Assembly (NCBI GenBank): GCA_046262315.1
Contig: JBHEMZ010000054.1
Span: forward strand, 1-64,000
DNA length: 64,000 nucleotides
Origin: JACVRM01 sp046262315
GTDB taxonomy: Bacteria; Actinomycetota; Thermoleophilia; Gaiellales; Gaiellaceae
Direction of reading: 5' to 3'
Shown here piece by piece: positions 31,592-40,068 of this stretch; within the stretch, counting starts at the first letter, position 1; each line of letters opens with the position of its first letter. The notes under the pieces are model-generated. The model ran no database searches. It had not been told where the DNA came from and was given only the letters and a program-made list of their open reading frames with translations. Made by a program: the position numbers and the translations under genes.

Positions 31592-31825
31592 ATGTCGAAG
31601 ATGATCCAGATCCGCAACGTCCCCGAAAACCTCCACCGCCGGCTGAAGAGCCGCGCGGCCGAACAGGGCCTCACGCTTTCGGACTTCCTCTTGCGCATGG
31701 CCGAGCGGGAGGCGGAGCTTCCGACCATCGAGGAGCTCACGGAGCGGATCCGCCGCCGTGGTCCGGCGCACGCCGGCGTGGCGAGCGCCGAGATCGTGCG
31801 CGAGCTGCGTCACGAGAACGGTTGA
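31592..31825 (+). CDS. vapB: VapB/FitA-like ribbon-helix-helix antitoxin
   Basis: 77 residues. The N terminus MSKMIQIRNVPENLHRRLKS and AAEQGLTLSDFLLRMAERE form the ribbon-helix-helix DNA-binding unit of the FitA type. The rest, PTIEELTERIRRRGPAHAGV onward, is the toxin-wrapping tail. The ATG at 31592 is preferred over one 30 nt upstream because the operator and -10 occupy the space between. The stop overlaps the toxin start (TTGA). Confidence 0.88.
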   Translation: MSKMIQIRNVPENLHRRLKSRAAEQGLTLSDFLLRMAEREAELPTIEELTERIRRRGPAHAGVASAEIVRELRHENG

Positions 31826-32211
31826 TCGTCCTCGACAGCTCGGCCGCCGTCGACTTCGTCGCGCGCCTCGGTTTCGGGGAGTGGGTTGGCGCGGCGATCC
31901 GGGCGGAGCCGACCGTGCACGCGCCCCACGTGCTGGACGTCGAGGTTCTCGGAGCTCTGCGCAGGCTTGTGCTCCGAGCCCTGATCACAGAGGACGAGGC
32001 ACACGGCGCCTTGGAGGATTTCAAAGCTCTGCGGGTCCGCCGGTACCCGCACGTGCCCTTCGTCGCTCGGATCTGGGAGCTACGGCAGACGCTCTCGCCG
32101 CCGGACGCGGCATTCGTCGCGCTCGCCGAGGCGCTCGACGCTCGGCTCGTGACCACGGACCAGCGACTCGCGCGCGCCCCCGGTCTGGCAGTGGAGGTGC
32201 TCGCTCCATGA
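31822..32211 (+). CDS. vapC: VapC-type PIN-domain toxin ribonuclease
   Basis: 129 residues. The acidic PIN residues are visible: Asp5 in IVLDSSAAVDF, Glu in HVLDVEVLGALRR, Asp in SPPDAAFVALAEAL and Asp in RLVTTDQRLA. Such enzymes cut tRNA or rRNA when freed from the antitoxin. TTG start overlaps the antitoxin stop by 4 nt. The toxin stop in turn overlaps the tgt ATG (ATGA), so the toxin is built into a housekeeping operon. Confidence 0.9.
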   Translation: MIVLDSSAAVDFVARLGFGEWVGAAIRAEPTVHAPHVLDVEVLGALRRLVLRALITEDEAHGALEDFKALRVRRYPHVPFVARIWELRQTLSPPDAAFVALAEALDARLVTTDQRLARAPGLAVEVLAP

Positions 32212-33335
32212 CCTTCGCGGTGGTCGCGACCGACGGCGACGCCCGCGCCGGCGTCCTGCGCACTGCCCACGGCGAGGTGCCGACGCCCGCGTTCATGCCC
32301 GTGGGCACGAAGGGGACGGTCAAGGGCGTCGACCCCGACGAGTTGCGCGCGCTTGGCGCGCCGATCGTGCTCGGTAACACGTACCACCTGCACTTCCGCC
32401 CGGGCGCCGACGCGATTGCGGAGCTCGGCGGCCTGCACCGCTTCATGGGCTGGGACGGCCCGATCCTCACCGACTCGGGCGGCTTCCAGGTCTTCTCGCT
32501 GCGCCACACGATCGTTGCCGCGGACGACGAGAGCGTCACGTTCCGGTCCGTGTACGACGGGGACACCGCGCGCTTCACGCCACAGGCAGTCGCGGCGGTG
32601 CAGGCGCAGCTCGGCTCGGACGTCGCCATGTGCCTCGACGTCTGCCCCCCGGCGGGCGCAACGCGCGAGGAGCTTGCCGCCGCAGTCCGCCGCACCTCCA
32701 TTTGGGCCGCCCGCCAGCGCCACGCCCACCGCGCACCAGGCCAGCTCCTGTTCGGGATCAGCCAGGGCGGCGTCGACGACGAGCTGCGGCGGCGCTCGAT
32801 CGACGAGCTCGTTCCGCTCAACTTCGACGGGTACGCGATCGGCGGCCTCTCCGTCGGTGAGCCGCGCGACCTCACCTTCGAGGCTGTCGCCCGTGCCGCC
32901 CCACTGCTGCCCGCCGACCGTCCCCGCTACTTCATGGGCATCGGCGACTCGCAGGGCATCCTCGAGGTGATCGAGCGCGGCGTGGACATGTTCGACTGCG
33001 TGCTGCCGACCCGTCTGGGGCGCACCGGGACAGCGCTGACGGCCGCGGGCCGCCTCAACCTTCGCAATGCCGGCTTCGCTCGCGACTCCGCGCCGCTCGA
33101 GGACGGCTGCGCGTGCCCGACCTGCTCCCGCTTCTCGCGCGCGTACCTCCGGCACCTCGTCAACCAGCAGGAGCTGCTAGGCCTGCGCCTGCTGACGCTC
33201 CACAATCTGTACTTCCTGCTCCGTCTGACTGCGGGCGCGCGGGCCGCGATCGAGCGCGGCGAGCTAGCATCCTTCAAGGCCGAGGCGCTCGCCCGGCTGC
33301 GCGAACCGTCCCGGGAGGCAGCTTGCAGCCACTGA
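32208..33335 (+). CDS. tgt: tRNA-guanine transglycosylase
   Basis: 375 residues. Exchanges guanine 34 of GUN anticodon tRNAs for preQ1. Active-site Asp residues in ILTDSGGFQVFSL and FDCVLPTRLGRTGTAL; substrate pocket GISQGG and IGGLSVGE; zinc site CACPTC plus C- and H-containing NLYF helix (LLTLHNLYF). The ATG at 32208 overlaps the vapC stop. yajC begins 13 nt before the tgt stop, the usual tgt-yajC-secDF order. Confidence 0.96.
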   Translation: MTFAVVATDGDARAGVLRTAHGEVPTPAFMPVGTKGTVKGVDPDELRALGAPIVLGNTYHLHFRPGADAIAELGGLHRFMGWDGPILTDSGGFQVFSLRHTIVAADDESVTFRSVYDGDTARFTPQAVAAVQAQLGSDVAMCLDVCPPAGATREELAAAVRRTSIWAARQRHAHRAPGQLLFGISQGGVDDELRRRSIDELVPLNFDGYAIGGLSVGEPRDLTFEAVARAAPLLPADRPRYFMGIGDSQGILEVIERGVDMFDCVLPTRLGRTGTALTAAGRLNLRNAGFARDSAPLEDGCACPTCSRFSRAYLRHLVNQQELLGLRLLTLHNLYFLLRLTAGARAAIERGELASFKAEALARLREPSREAACSH

Positions 33336-33649
33336 TCTTCATCGGCGTGATGGTCGTGCTGATGTACGTGCTCTTGATCGCGCCGCAGCGCCGCCGTCAG
33401 GCCGCGCAGCGCCGCATCCTCGAGGACGTGTCGGTCGGCGACGAGGTGCTGACCGCAGGCGGCGTCTACGCGACTGTCCAGGCCGTGCGTGAGGACGATC
33501 TCACCGTCGAGATCGCGCCCGGTACAAGCGTCCGCCTCGACAAGCGGGCGGTCGCGCTCGTGCTCAGCGAGGACGATTCGGCGGACGGCGAGGCGGAGCC
33601 CGCCGAGACGGCCGAGGACGAGGAGCCGACAGAGGCGGCACGAACCTAG
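33323..33649 (+). CDS. yajC: Preprotein translocase subunit YajC
   Basis: 108 residues. One membrane helix (PLIFIGVMVVLMYVLLIAPQ), then the YajC signature RRRQAAQRRILEDVSVGDEV, LTAGGVYATV and an acidic tail rich in Glu and Ala. It is an auxiliary of the SecDF complex at the cytoplasmic membrane. The TTG at 33323 follows GGGAGG by 4 nt and is the only start that keeps the membrane helix at the N terminus; it overlaps the end of tgt. Confidence 0.88.
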   Translation: MQPLIFIGVMVVLMYVLLIAPQRRRQAAQRRILEDVSVGDEVLTAGGVYATVQAVREDDLTVEIAPGTSVRLDKRAVALVLSEDDSADGEAEPAETAEDEEPTEAART

Positions 33650-33671
33650 TCGCTACCCTGAGGTCTCCCGC

Positions 33672-36566
33672 GTGTCGAACCGGCGTACACAGCTCTTCCT
33701 AGTTCTCGCCGTCCTCGCGGCGCTCGTCGGCGTCGCTCTGCTGGTGATCCCGGGCACGCCGATCCACCGCAGCCCGACGCTCGGTCTCGACCTCCAGGGC
33801 GGCCTCGAGGTCGTGCTCGAGGCGCAAACTCCCGCGGAACAGCAGCTGACCGACAGCGACATCGACCGTTCGGTCACGATCATCCGCGACCGCATCGACA
33901 AGCTCGGCGTGTCCGAGCCCGAGGTGCGCAAGCAGGGGAACAACCAGATCGTCGTCCAGCTCGCCGGCGTCTTCAACCAGGATCGCGCGGTGCAGATCAT
34001 CGGCTCGACCGCGCAGCTCGAGCTCTACAAGCTGGAGGCGGATCTGGTTCAGCCGTCGTTCGACGCGATCAATTCGTCGCCCGTCGCGCAAGAAGGGCTC
34101 TTCGACCTGCTCGCGCCCGTCTCCCAAACGGCACAGGACGGTACGCCGGAGGCCTGGTTCTTGTTCAACCCACAGAAGAAGCTGATCGCCGGGCCGGCGA
34201 AGACCCGTGATGAGATCGAGCGCTCCCGGGCCTACCGGTGCGCCACGGGGGGCCGCGTGGGCGAGGACGTGGACTGCGCGAAGATCACCGGCACGACCGG
34301 CGGCGGACAGCCAGGCGGGGGCACCACCGGGGGAGCGGGCGGCAAGAAGGCGGGCAAGCCTGCGACCGGCGAGCTTCCGAAAGGCTACAAGCTCTTCGCG
34401 CAGCCGGCGAACACGAAGATCATCACGTGCGACGACAGCTCGGACGTGTGCCCGAGCGTGCAGGAGTCGCCGCCCTCGCAGACCTACTACTACCTCTTCA
34501 AGTACGAGCCGGACGCCGAGGAGCCGGTCCCGGAGATGACCGGCGAGGATCTCAAGCTCGACGGAACGCGGCAGGACTTCGACCCATCGTCGCGCGAGCC
34601 GATCGTCCTCATGCAGTTCACCGACTCGGGCGCCGACAAGTTCCACAAGATCACGCGTGAGCTGGCGCAGGCGGGGCTGATCCTGCACGGCCGGGTCGGG
34701 GGGGAGGAGCGAAACGCGTTCCAGAGCTTCGCGATCGTGCTCGACGACGAGATCAAGTCGTTCCCGACCATCGACTTCAGTGAGAACCCCGACGGGATCG
34801 CGGGCGACAACGGGGCGCAGATCACTGGCATGGGCTCGATCGGCGAGGCCAAGGACCTCGCGCTCGTGCTCCAGACGGGTGCCCTGCCCATCGAGTTCAA
34901 GATCGTCGACCGGACGAACGTCTCGGCCACGCTGGGCAAGGACTCGCTGCGCCAGGCCATGCGCGCCGCCGTCGCCGGCTTGGCGATCGTCGCCCTCTTC
35001 CTGATCCTCTTCTACCGCTTCCTCGGCGTCGTCGCCGTGGCCGGCCTGGGCGTCTACGCCGCGCTCCTGTACGCGGTGCTGCTGCTCTTCAACGTCACGC
35101 TGACCCTGCCGGGCTTCGCCGGCATGATCCTCACCATCGGCGTCGCCGCCGACGCCAACATCGTCATCTTCGAACGGATCAAGGAGGAGTCCCGCGCGGG
35201 CAAATCCGTGCGAGCGGCCATCGGTGCGGGCTACTCGAAGGGCTTCGCGACGATCGTGGACGCGAACGTGGTGACGGCCATCGCTGCCCTCGTGCTATTC
35301 GCCGTGGCCACCGCCGGCGTAAAGGGCTTCGCGCTCATGCTGCTGATCGGGACGGCGATCTCGATGGTCACCGCAGTCGCCGCTACACGCGCCCTGCTGG
35401 GCCTGCTGGCCGGCTTCCGCTGGTTCGACAGCCCCCGCTTCATGGGCGCGCAGGGCCAGCAGACGGCGCGCTGGCTCCAGATCGACTTCATGGGACTCAG
35501 GCGCTACTGGTTCGCAATGTCGGGCCTGGTGCTCTCCGTCTGCATCGGGGCGCTGATCCTCTCCGGGCTCAACTTGGGCATCGACTTCAGGGGCGGCACG
35601 CAGATCACCTTCGAGACGCCCCGGGCGGTCGCCATCGAAGACGTGCGCGACGTGATGCGCACCGTGGACCAGGGCGACGCCGTCATCCAGGGCCGCGGCA
35701 CGGCGCAGGCGGACAAGTTCACAACCTTCCAGGTGCGCACCGAGTCGCTGTCGCAGCCCAAGATCGAGACGGTGCAGGACGCGCTGAAGACCCGTTACGG
35801 CGAGAACATCGCGTCGGGCGTCAAGAGCGTGTCCGAGAGCTTCGGCAGCCAGATCGCCAAATCGGCGCTGCTCGCCATCTTCGTCTCGTTCCTGCTGATC
35901 GTCATCTACATCTCGCTGCGCTTCCAGTGGAAGTTCGCCGTGCCGGTGCTCGTGGCGATCGGCCACGACGTGCTGATCACGGTCGGGATCTACGCGCTGC
36001 TCGGGCGGGAGGTGACGACGGCAACCGTGGCCGCGGTGCTGACCGTGCTCGGCTACTCGATGTACGACACGATCATCATCTTCGACCGCATCCGCGAGAA
36101 CCTGCCGCTCATGCGTCGGGCGTCGTTCGCGACGATCGCCAACGTTTCCATCTGGGAGACGGTGCGCCGCTCGCTGGCGACCACCTTCATCACGCTGCTG
36201 CCGGTCGGCGCGCTCCTGCTCTTCGGCGGCGAGACGCTCAAGGACTTCGCGTTCGCCCTGCTCATCGGGATCGGCACCGGCGCCTACTCGACCATCTTCA
36301 TCGCCTCGCCGCTTTTGACCATCTGGAAGGAGCGCGAGCCCGAGTTCGCCCGCAAGCGCGACCAGGAGGCCGGGGGCGGCGACGGCAAGGCGCGCGGGGC
36401 GGAGGCGGACCGGGTGCTTGCTGCCGCCACCGTCGCGGCCGCGGAGCAGCCGGCGCCGGAGCTCGCCCCCACGATCGACGGTGGCGACGGCGCCTCCCGC
36501 AGCGACGCCCGCCGTGAGCGGCGCCGCCAGCGCAGGCGCTCGCGGCCGCACGGCCGGGCCCGGTAG
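33672..36566 (+). CDS. secDF: Fused protein-export membrane protein SecDF
   Basis: 964 residues combining SecD (about 1-590) and SecF (about 600-930); together they pull exported proteins outward using the proton gradient. SecD shows TLGLDLQGGLEVVLEA, the P1 domain, then GVAADANIVIFERIKEE. SecF shows LNLGIDFRGGTQITFE and YSMYDTIIIFDRIREN. Many actinobacteria keep the two separate. A Gly/Thr/Lys-rich loop (about 208-232) is inserted in the P1 region, and the tail is a long basic and acidic extension. The start is GTG 33672, 22 nt after yajC. Confidence 0.95.
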   Translation: MSNRRTQLFLVLAVLAALVGVALLVIPGTPIHRSPTLGLDLQGGLEVVLEAQTPAEQQLTDSDIDRSVTIIRDRIDKLGVSEPEVRKQGNNQIVVQLAGVFNQDRAVQIIGSTAQLELYKLEADLVQPSFDAINSSPVAQEGLFDLLAPVSQTAQDGTPEAWFLFNPQKKLIAGPAKTRDEIERSRAYRCATGGRVGEDVDCAKITGTTGGGQPGGGTTGGAGGKKAGKPATGELPKGYKLFAQPANTKIITCDDSSDVCPSVQESPPSQTYYYLFKYEPDAEEPVPEMTGEDLKLDGTRQDFDPSSREPIVLMQFTDSGADKFHKITRELAQAGLILHGRVGGEERNAFQSFAIVLDDEIKSFPTIDFSENPDGIAGDNGAQITGMGSIGEAKDLALVLQTGALPIEFKIVDRTNVSATLGKDSLRQAMRAAVAGLAIVALFLILFYRFLGVVAVAGLGVYAALLYAVLLLFNVTLTLPGFAGMILTIGVAADANIVIFERIKEESRAGKSVRAAIGAGYSKGFATIVDANVVTAIAALVLFAVATAGVKGFALMLLIGTAISMVTAVAATRALLGLLAGFRWFDSPRFMGAQGQQTARWLQIDFMGLRRYWFAMSGLVLSVCIGALILSGLNLGIDFRGGTQITFETPRAVAIEDVRDVMRTVDQGDAVIQGRGTAQADKFTTFQVRTESLSQPKIETVQDALKTRYGENIASGVKSVSESFGSQIAKSALLAIFVSFLLIVIYISLRFQWKFAVPVLVAIGHDVLITVGIYALLGREVTTATVAAVLTVLGYSMYDTIIIFDRIRENLPLMRRASFATIANVSIWETVRRSLATTFITLLPVGALLLFGGETLKDFAFALLIGIGTGAYSTIFIASPLLTIWKEREPEFARKRDQEAGGGDGKARGAEADRVLAAATVAAAEQPAPELAPTIDGGDGASRSDARRERRRQRRRSRPHGRAR

Positions 36567-36574
36567 CGCGGCCG

Positions 36575-36934
36575 ATGAGCAGGCCCTCGGCGGTTCGCGA
36601 GCTGCTCGAGCAGCTCGGCCTGGCGGCGGTCGGCGCCGTATCTCTGACCGCCGAGCGCGCAGACCGACTGGCGGACGACCTGGCCTCCCGCGGCGGGCTG
36701 CGGCGCGAGGAGGTGCGTACGATGATCGACGAGGCGACCGCGCGCTGGCGTGGCGACACGGGCCACCTGGGTGAGCTCGCAGGCGTGGCGCTCGACAAGC
36801 TCTTCGCCGACCTCGGCCTCGTGGTGCGCGACGATCTCGAGGAACTCGAGCTGCGCCTCGCCCAGCTCGAGCACCGCCTGCGGCTGCTGGAACCGCCCTT
36901 GAGCGGCGCGGACGGCGCCCCGCCGGCCGCCTGA
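36575..36934 (+). CDS. Small helical phasin-like protein
   Basis: 119 residues without known catalytic motifs: VRELLEQLGLAAVGAVSLTA and ADRLADDLASRGGLRREEVR give a first helical block, and DDLEELELRLAQLEHRLRLL is a clear coiled coil. This resembles short phasin-like or polyhydroxyalkanoate granule-associated proteins. It starts 8 nt after secDF and lies 20 nt before the UbiB-type kinase gene. In other bacteria small helical proteins of this kind sit beside ubiB-type genes; the meaning is unknown. Confidence 0.6.
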   Translation: MSRPSAVRELLEQLGLAAVGAVSLTAERADRLADDLASRGGLRREEVRTMIDEATARWRGDTGHLGELAGVALDKLFADLGLVVRDDLEELELRLAQLEHRLRLLEPPLSGADGAPPAA

Positions 36935-36942
36935 GCCCGTGT

Positions 36943-36948
36943 CACACT
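36943..36948 (+). promoter_or_regulatory. Possible -10 element before the UbiB-type gene
   Basis: CACACT ends 6 nt before the GTG at 36955, matching the leaderless spacing but lacking the first T of the consensus. Confidence 0.3.
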
Positions 36949-36954
36949 GAGCCC

Positions 36955-38601
36955 GTGGCGCAGGCACCGCCTCGCAACCTCGGCCGCCTGTCAGAGATTG
37001 CGCAGGTGGCGGCGAAGCACGGCTTCGGCTACCTGTTCGAGTCAAGGCGCATGCGCCGCGCGGACAACGTCCACGGCGTCCCCTCGCAGCGGGGCGTCCA
37101 CCTGCGCGCGATGCTCGACGAGCTGGGGCCTACCTTCGTCAAGTTCGGCCAGCTCCTGTCCATGCGTCCGGACGTACTGCCGCCGGACATCATCGGCGAG
37201 CTGCGTGGGCTCCAGGACGACGTGCGCCCGTTCACCTACGAAGAAGCAGAGCTCGTCGTCCAGGCTGAGCTAGGTCTTCCGCTCGAGCGCCTGTTCCGTG
37301 AGTTCGACGAGACGCCGATCGCGGCCGCGTCGATCGGACAGGTGCACAGCGCGGTGCTGCCGGACGGCCGCCGCGTCGCCGTAAAGGTGCAGCGACCCGA
37401 CGCGCCGCGCCAGATCGAGGCCGACATCGCCCTGCTCTACCAGGCGGCCAAGATTGCCAAGGAGCGCGTCCGCCGCCTCGACTTCATCGACGCGCGGGGC
37501 ATCGTGGACGAGTTCAGCCGCTCGATCCGCCAGGAGCTCGACTACCGCCACGAGGCACGCAACGCGGAGACGTTCCGCCGCCACTTCGCCGGGCATGCGC
37601 GTGTCCGCATCCCGCGCGTCTACTGGAGCTACACGCGCGCCCGCGTCCTCACCCTCGAGTTCATCGAGGGGACGCAGCTCGCGGACATCGACGGCACGGC
37701 CCTCTCGCTGCTCGACCGCCGCCGGCTCGCCGAGATCATCACCGAGACCTGGATGGCAATGATCTTCCGCCACGGGTTCTTCCACGCCGACCCGCACCCC
37801 GCCAACATCCTCGTGCTCGACGGCGCGGAGCAGATCGGGCTCGTGGACTTCGGCCTCGCCGGCAAGTTGACCGACGCGGACATGTCGACGATGACGCGGC
37901 TGTTCATCGACGCCGTCAACGAGAACGTGGATGCGCTCCCGAAGCGCCTTGCCGAGCTCGGCGTCCGCTACCCGCGCGAGCGCGAGGACGAGTTCGTGGC
38001 TGAGCTGCGGGAGCTGTTCTACCGCTACTACGGGGCGCCGCTCTCCGAGATCGACCCGCTCCAGGTCATCCGCGAGGGCTTCGACCTCATCTACTCGATG
38101 AACCTCGAGCTGCCCACGCGCTTCCTCCTGCTCGACAAAGCGATTGCAACACTCGCCTCCGTCGGCGTCGAGCTGTACCCGGACTTCAACGTCTTCGAGG
38201 TCGCCAAGCCGTACGCCCGCAACCTCCTGATCGGCCGCTACAGCCCGGGCCGCGTCGCGTCGCGCGCGCGACGCGAGACGGTGGAGCTCGCCCGCATCGC
38301 TCGCGGTCTGCCATACCAGGTGAGCGACGTGCTCGAGCAGGCGCGCGACGGCCAGATCGAGGTCGGCTTCGTGCACAAGGGCATCGACGAGTTCATGCAC
38401 AAGATGGACATCGCGTTCAACCGGCTCGTGGTGGCCCTTGTCGTGGCTGCCGGGCTGATCGCGTCGAGCCTGATGGGCATCTTCGCGGAGGAGGGACCGC
38501 AGATCCTCGGCATCCATGTCGTCTCGGTCGTCGGCTTTCTCGTCTCGGGGCTGCTCGGGGGGTGGCTGCTCCTCGGAGTGTTGCGCTCGGGTCGTCTTTA
38601 G
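36955..38601 (+). CDS. ABC1/UbiB-family atypical kinase-like membrane protein
   Basis: 548 residues. The family KxGQ motif is in FVKFGQLLSMRPDVLP, the Ala-rich loop in AAASIGQVHSAVLPDGRRVA, the ATP-site Lys in VAVKVQRP, and the catalytic/metal motifs in FFHADPHPANILV and GLVDFGLAGKL. Two membrane helices close the protein (VALVVAAGLIASSLMGIF; VVSVVGFLVSGLLGGWLLLG). UbiB/COQ8 proteins support isoprenoid quinone synthesis as ATPases; in a menaquinone-using actinomycete the client lipid is not known. Confidence 0.88.
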   Translation: MAQAPPRNLGRLSEIAQVAAKHGFGYLFESRRMRRADNVHGVPSQRGVHLRAMLDELGPTFVKFGQLLSMRPDVLPPDIIGELRGLQDDVRPFTYEEAELVVQAELGLPLERLFREFDETPIAAASIGQVHSAVLPDGRRVAVKVQRPDAPRQIEADIALLYQAAKIAKERVRRLDFIDARGIVDEFSRSIRQELDYRHEARNAETFRRHFAGHARVRIPRVYWSYTRARVLTLEFIEGTQLADIDGTALSLLDRRRLAEIITETWMAMIFRHGFFHADPHPANILVLDGAEQIGLVDFGLAGKLTDADMSTMTRLFIDAVNENVDALPKRLAELGVRYPREREDEFVAELRELFYRYYGAPLSEIDPLQVIREGFDLIYSMNLELPTRFLLLDKAIATLASVGVELYPDFNVFEVAKPYARNLLIGRYSPGRVASRARRETVELARIARGLPYQVSDVLEQARDGQIEVGFVHKGIDEFMHKMDIAFNRLVVALVVAAGLIASSLMGIFAEEGPQILGIHVVSVVGFLVSGLLGGWLLLGVLRSGRL

Positions 38602-38697
38602 TAGCCCCGGCTGCACCCGACGGCTGTCGAAGAATCTGCGAATCCTTCGTCGCACACTCGCGCGAAAGGACATCTGGCGTCCACGGGCCGCCGGCTC

Positions 38698-38703
38698 TAC
38701 CGT
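38698..38703 (+). promoter_or_regulatory. -10 element of the atypical response regulator gene
   Basis: TACCGT ends 7 nt before the ATG at 38711; there is no ribosome-binding sequence. Confidence 0.45.
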
Positions 38704-38710
38704 CGTCGAC

Positions 38711-39403
38711 ATGAACGCCGTCGTCGTCGCCGAGCACGAGAGCGACACCCGCGAGTTCCTCGAACGGCACCTCTCGCGGGACGGCTTCGAGGTGCTCGCC
38801 GCAAGCGCGGCCGGCGAGGCACTCGAGCTCGCGGAGCAGGCCCACCCCGACCTAGTCGTGCTCGGGCTGCCCAACGGCTCGGCGCTCGACGTGTGCTCGC
38901 GCCTACGCGAGGGCGAGCCGGGCCGGTCCTGGAATCGCGACGTGCCGGTCATCCTGCTGGGCGACGAGACCTCAGGCCCGGTCGACCGCGTGCGAGCGTT
39001 CGCGCGCGGCGCCGACGACTGGGTTTCCAGGCCGCTCATGTACGACGAGCTGCTCGCGCGCATCCGTGCCGTGCTGCGCCGCACGAACGTGGCGGAGCGT
39101 GAGCGGGTGGAGGCGGGCGCGCTCGTCGTCGACCGGCGCACGCGGCGCGTCACGGTGGACGCCCGGCCGGTCGAGCTGGCGTCAAAGGAGTACGAGCTGC
39201 TGCTGAAGCTGGCCTCCGAGCCGACTCGTGTCTTCACGAAGGAGCATCTGCTCCGAGAGGTGTGGGGATTCCGCTCGCTCGGCCGCACCCGCACGCTCGA
39301 CTCGCACGCATCGAGGCTCCGTCGCAAGCTGGCCGGGATCACCGAGAAGCCTTACGTAATCAACGTTTGGGGCGTCGGCTACCGGCTGGTCGATCCGGAC
39401 TGA
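38711..39403 (+). CDS. Atypical OmpR-type response regulator lacking phosphoacceptor
   Basis: 230 residues. The fold is that of an OmpR regulator: receiver to about 115, then a winged helix with KEYELLLKLASEPTRVFTKE and LDSHASRLRRKLAG. The receiver has lost its chemistry. The phosphoacceptor position reads Gly52 (VVLGLPNG instead of VVLDL), the conserved Thr/Ser position reads Gly in ILLGDE, and the conserved Lys is Arg in DDWVSRPL. Control by phosphorylation is therefore unlikely; dimer interface or ligand control is plausible. No kinase gene is adjacent. It has its own leaderless-type promoter. Confidence 0.9.
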   Translation: MNAVVVAEHESDTREFLERHLSRDGFEVLAASAAGEALELAEQAHPDLVVLGLPNGSALDVCSRLREGEPGRSWNRDVPVILLGDETSGPVDRVRAFARGADDWVSRPLMYDELLARIRAVLRRTNVAERERVEAGALVVDRRTRRVTVDARPVELASKEYELLLKLASEPTRVFTKEHLLREVWGFRSLGRTRTLDSHASRLRRKLAGITEKPYVINVWGVGYRLVDPD

Positions 39404-39465
39404 TGAACTGCCCCGGCGTACGGCCCGCGCAGTAGAGTCGTGGCACCACCGGAAAGGAGCGGGCC

Positions 39466-40068
39466 GTGCAGCTGATCGAGCGGATTCACGAGGCGCAGAG
39501 GCGCTGGAATGTCCTTACCCATCCCTTCTACGAGCGCTGGGACGCGGGCGCGCTCACTGCCGGGGAGCTGCGTGTCTACGCAGGCCAGTACCGCCACGCG
39601 GTCGCCGCCGTCGCGTCGGCCGCGTGCACGGGCGGCGCGCTCGACGACGGCGGCCACGCGGCGGAGGAGGCGGCGCACGTAAAGCTCTGGGACGCGTGGG
39701 CGCAGTCGCTCGGCGCGGCCCCCGCGGAGCCCGCGCCCGAGGCTGAGGCGTGCGCGGAGGCGTGGGCGCCGCCCGACGCCCTGGCTGCGACGGCGGTGCT
39801 CTACGCCGTCGAGTCGGCGCAGCCCGCGATCGCCGAGACGAAGCTGCGCGGCCTCGTGAGCCACTACGGGTTCGACGAGGCGTCGCCGGCGCTCGAGTAC
39901 TTCCGCCTGCACGCCGAGCGGGACCACGAGCACGCGCGCCGTGCGGAGGACGTCCTCGCGCGCGAGACGCGGCCGGAGGACGCCGACCGCCTCGCGGCCG
40001 CCGCCGAGGCCGCGCTGCGGGCGAACTGGCTGCTGCTCGACGGTGTCGAGCGGCTGAACGGCCGTTAG
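39466..40068 (+). CDS. Heme-oxygenase-like di-iron protein (TenA/PqqC/CADD group)
   Basis: 200 residues, all helical. Metal-ligand-like motifs of the heme-oxygenase-like oxidase group are present: EEAAHVKLW, SAQPAIAETKLRGL with Glu, and HAERDHEHARR. The pattern is nearer to CADD-type and other iron-containing members than to thiaminase TenA. CADD proteins make p-aminobenzoate by cutting their own Tyr, but no such role is shown here. The GTG start follows GGAAAGGAG by 6 nt and a TAGAGT at 39433-39438, a normal leadered promoter. The stop overlaps the converging ogt stop. Confidence 0.75.
   Translation: MQLIERIHEAQRRWNVLTHPFYERWDAGALTAGELRVYAGQYRHAVAAVASAACTGGALDDGGHAAEEAAHVKLWDAWAQSLGAAPAEPAPEAEACAEAWAPPDALAATAVLYAVESAQPAIAETKLRGLVSHYGFDEASPALEYFRLHAERDHEHARRAEDVLARETRPEDADRLAAAAEAALRANWLLLDGVERLNGR

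Noticed and set aside
38516..38710. Extended N terminus for the atypical response regulator
   Set aside because: The extra codons read through the end of the UbiB-type gene and add no receiver homology; a -10 element points to the ATG at 38711.
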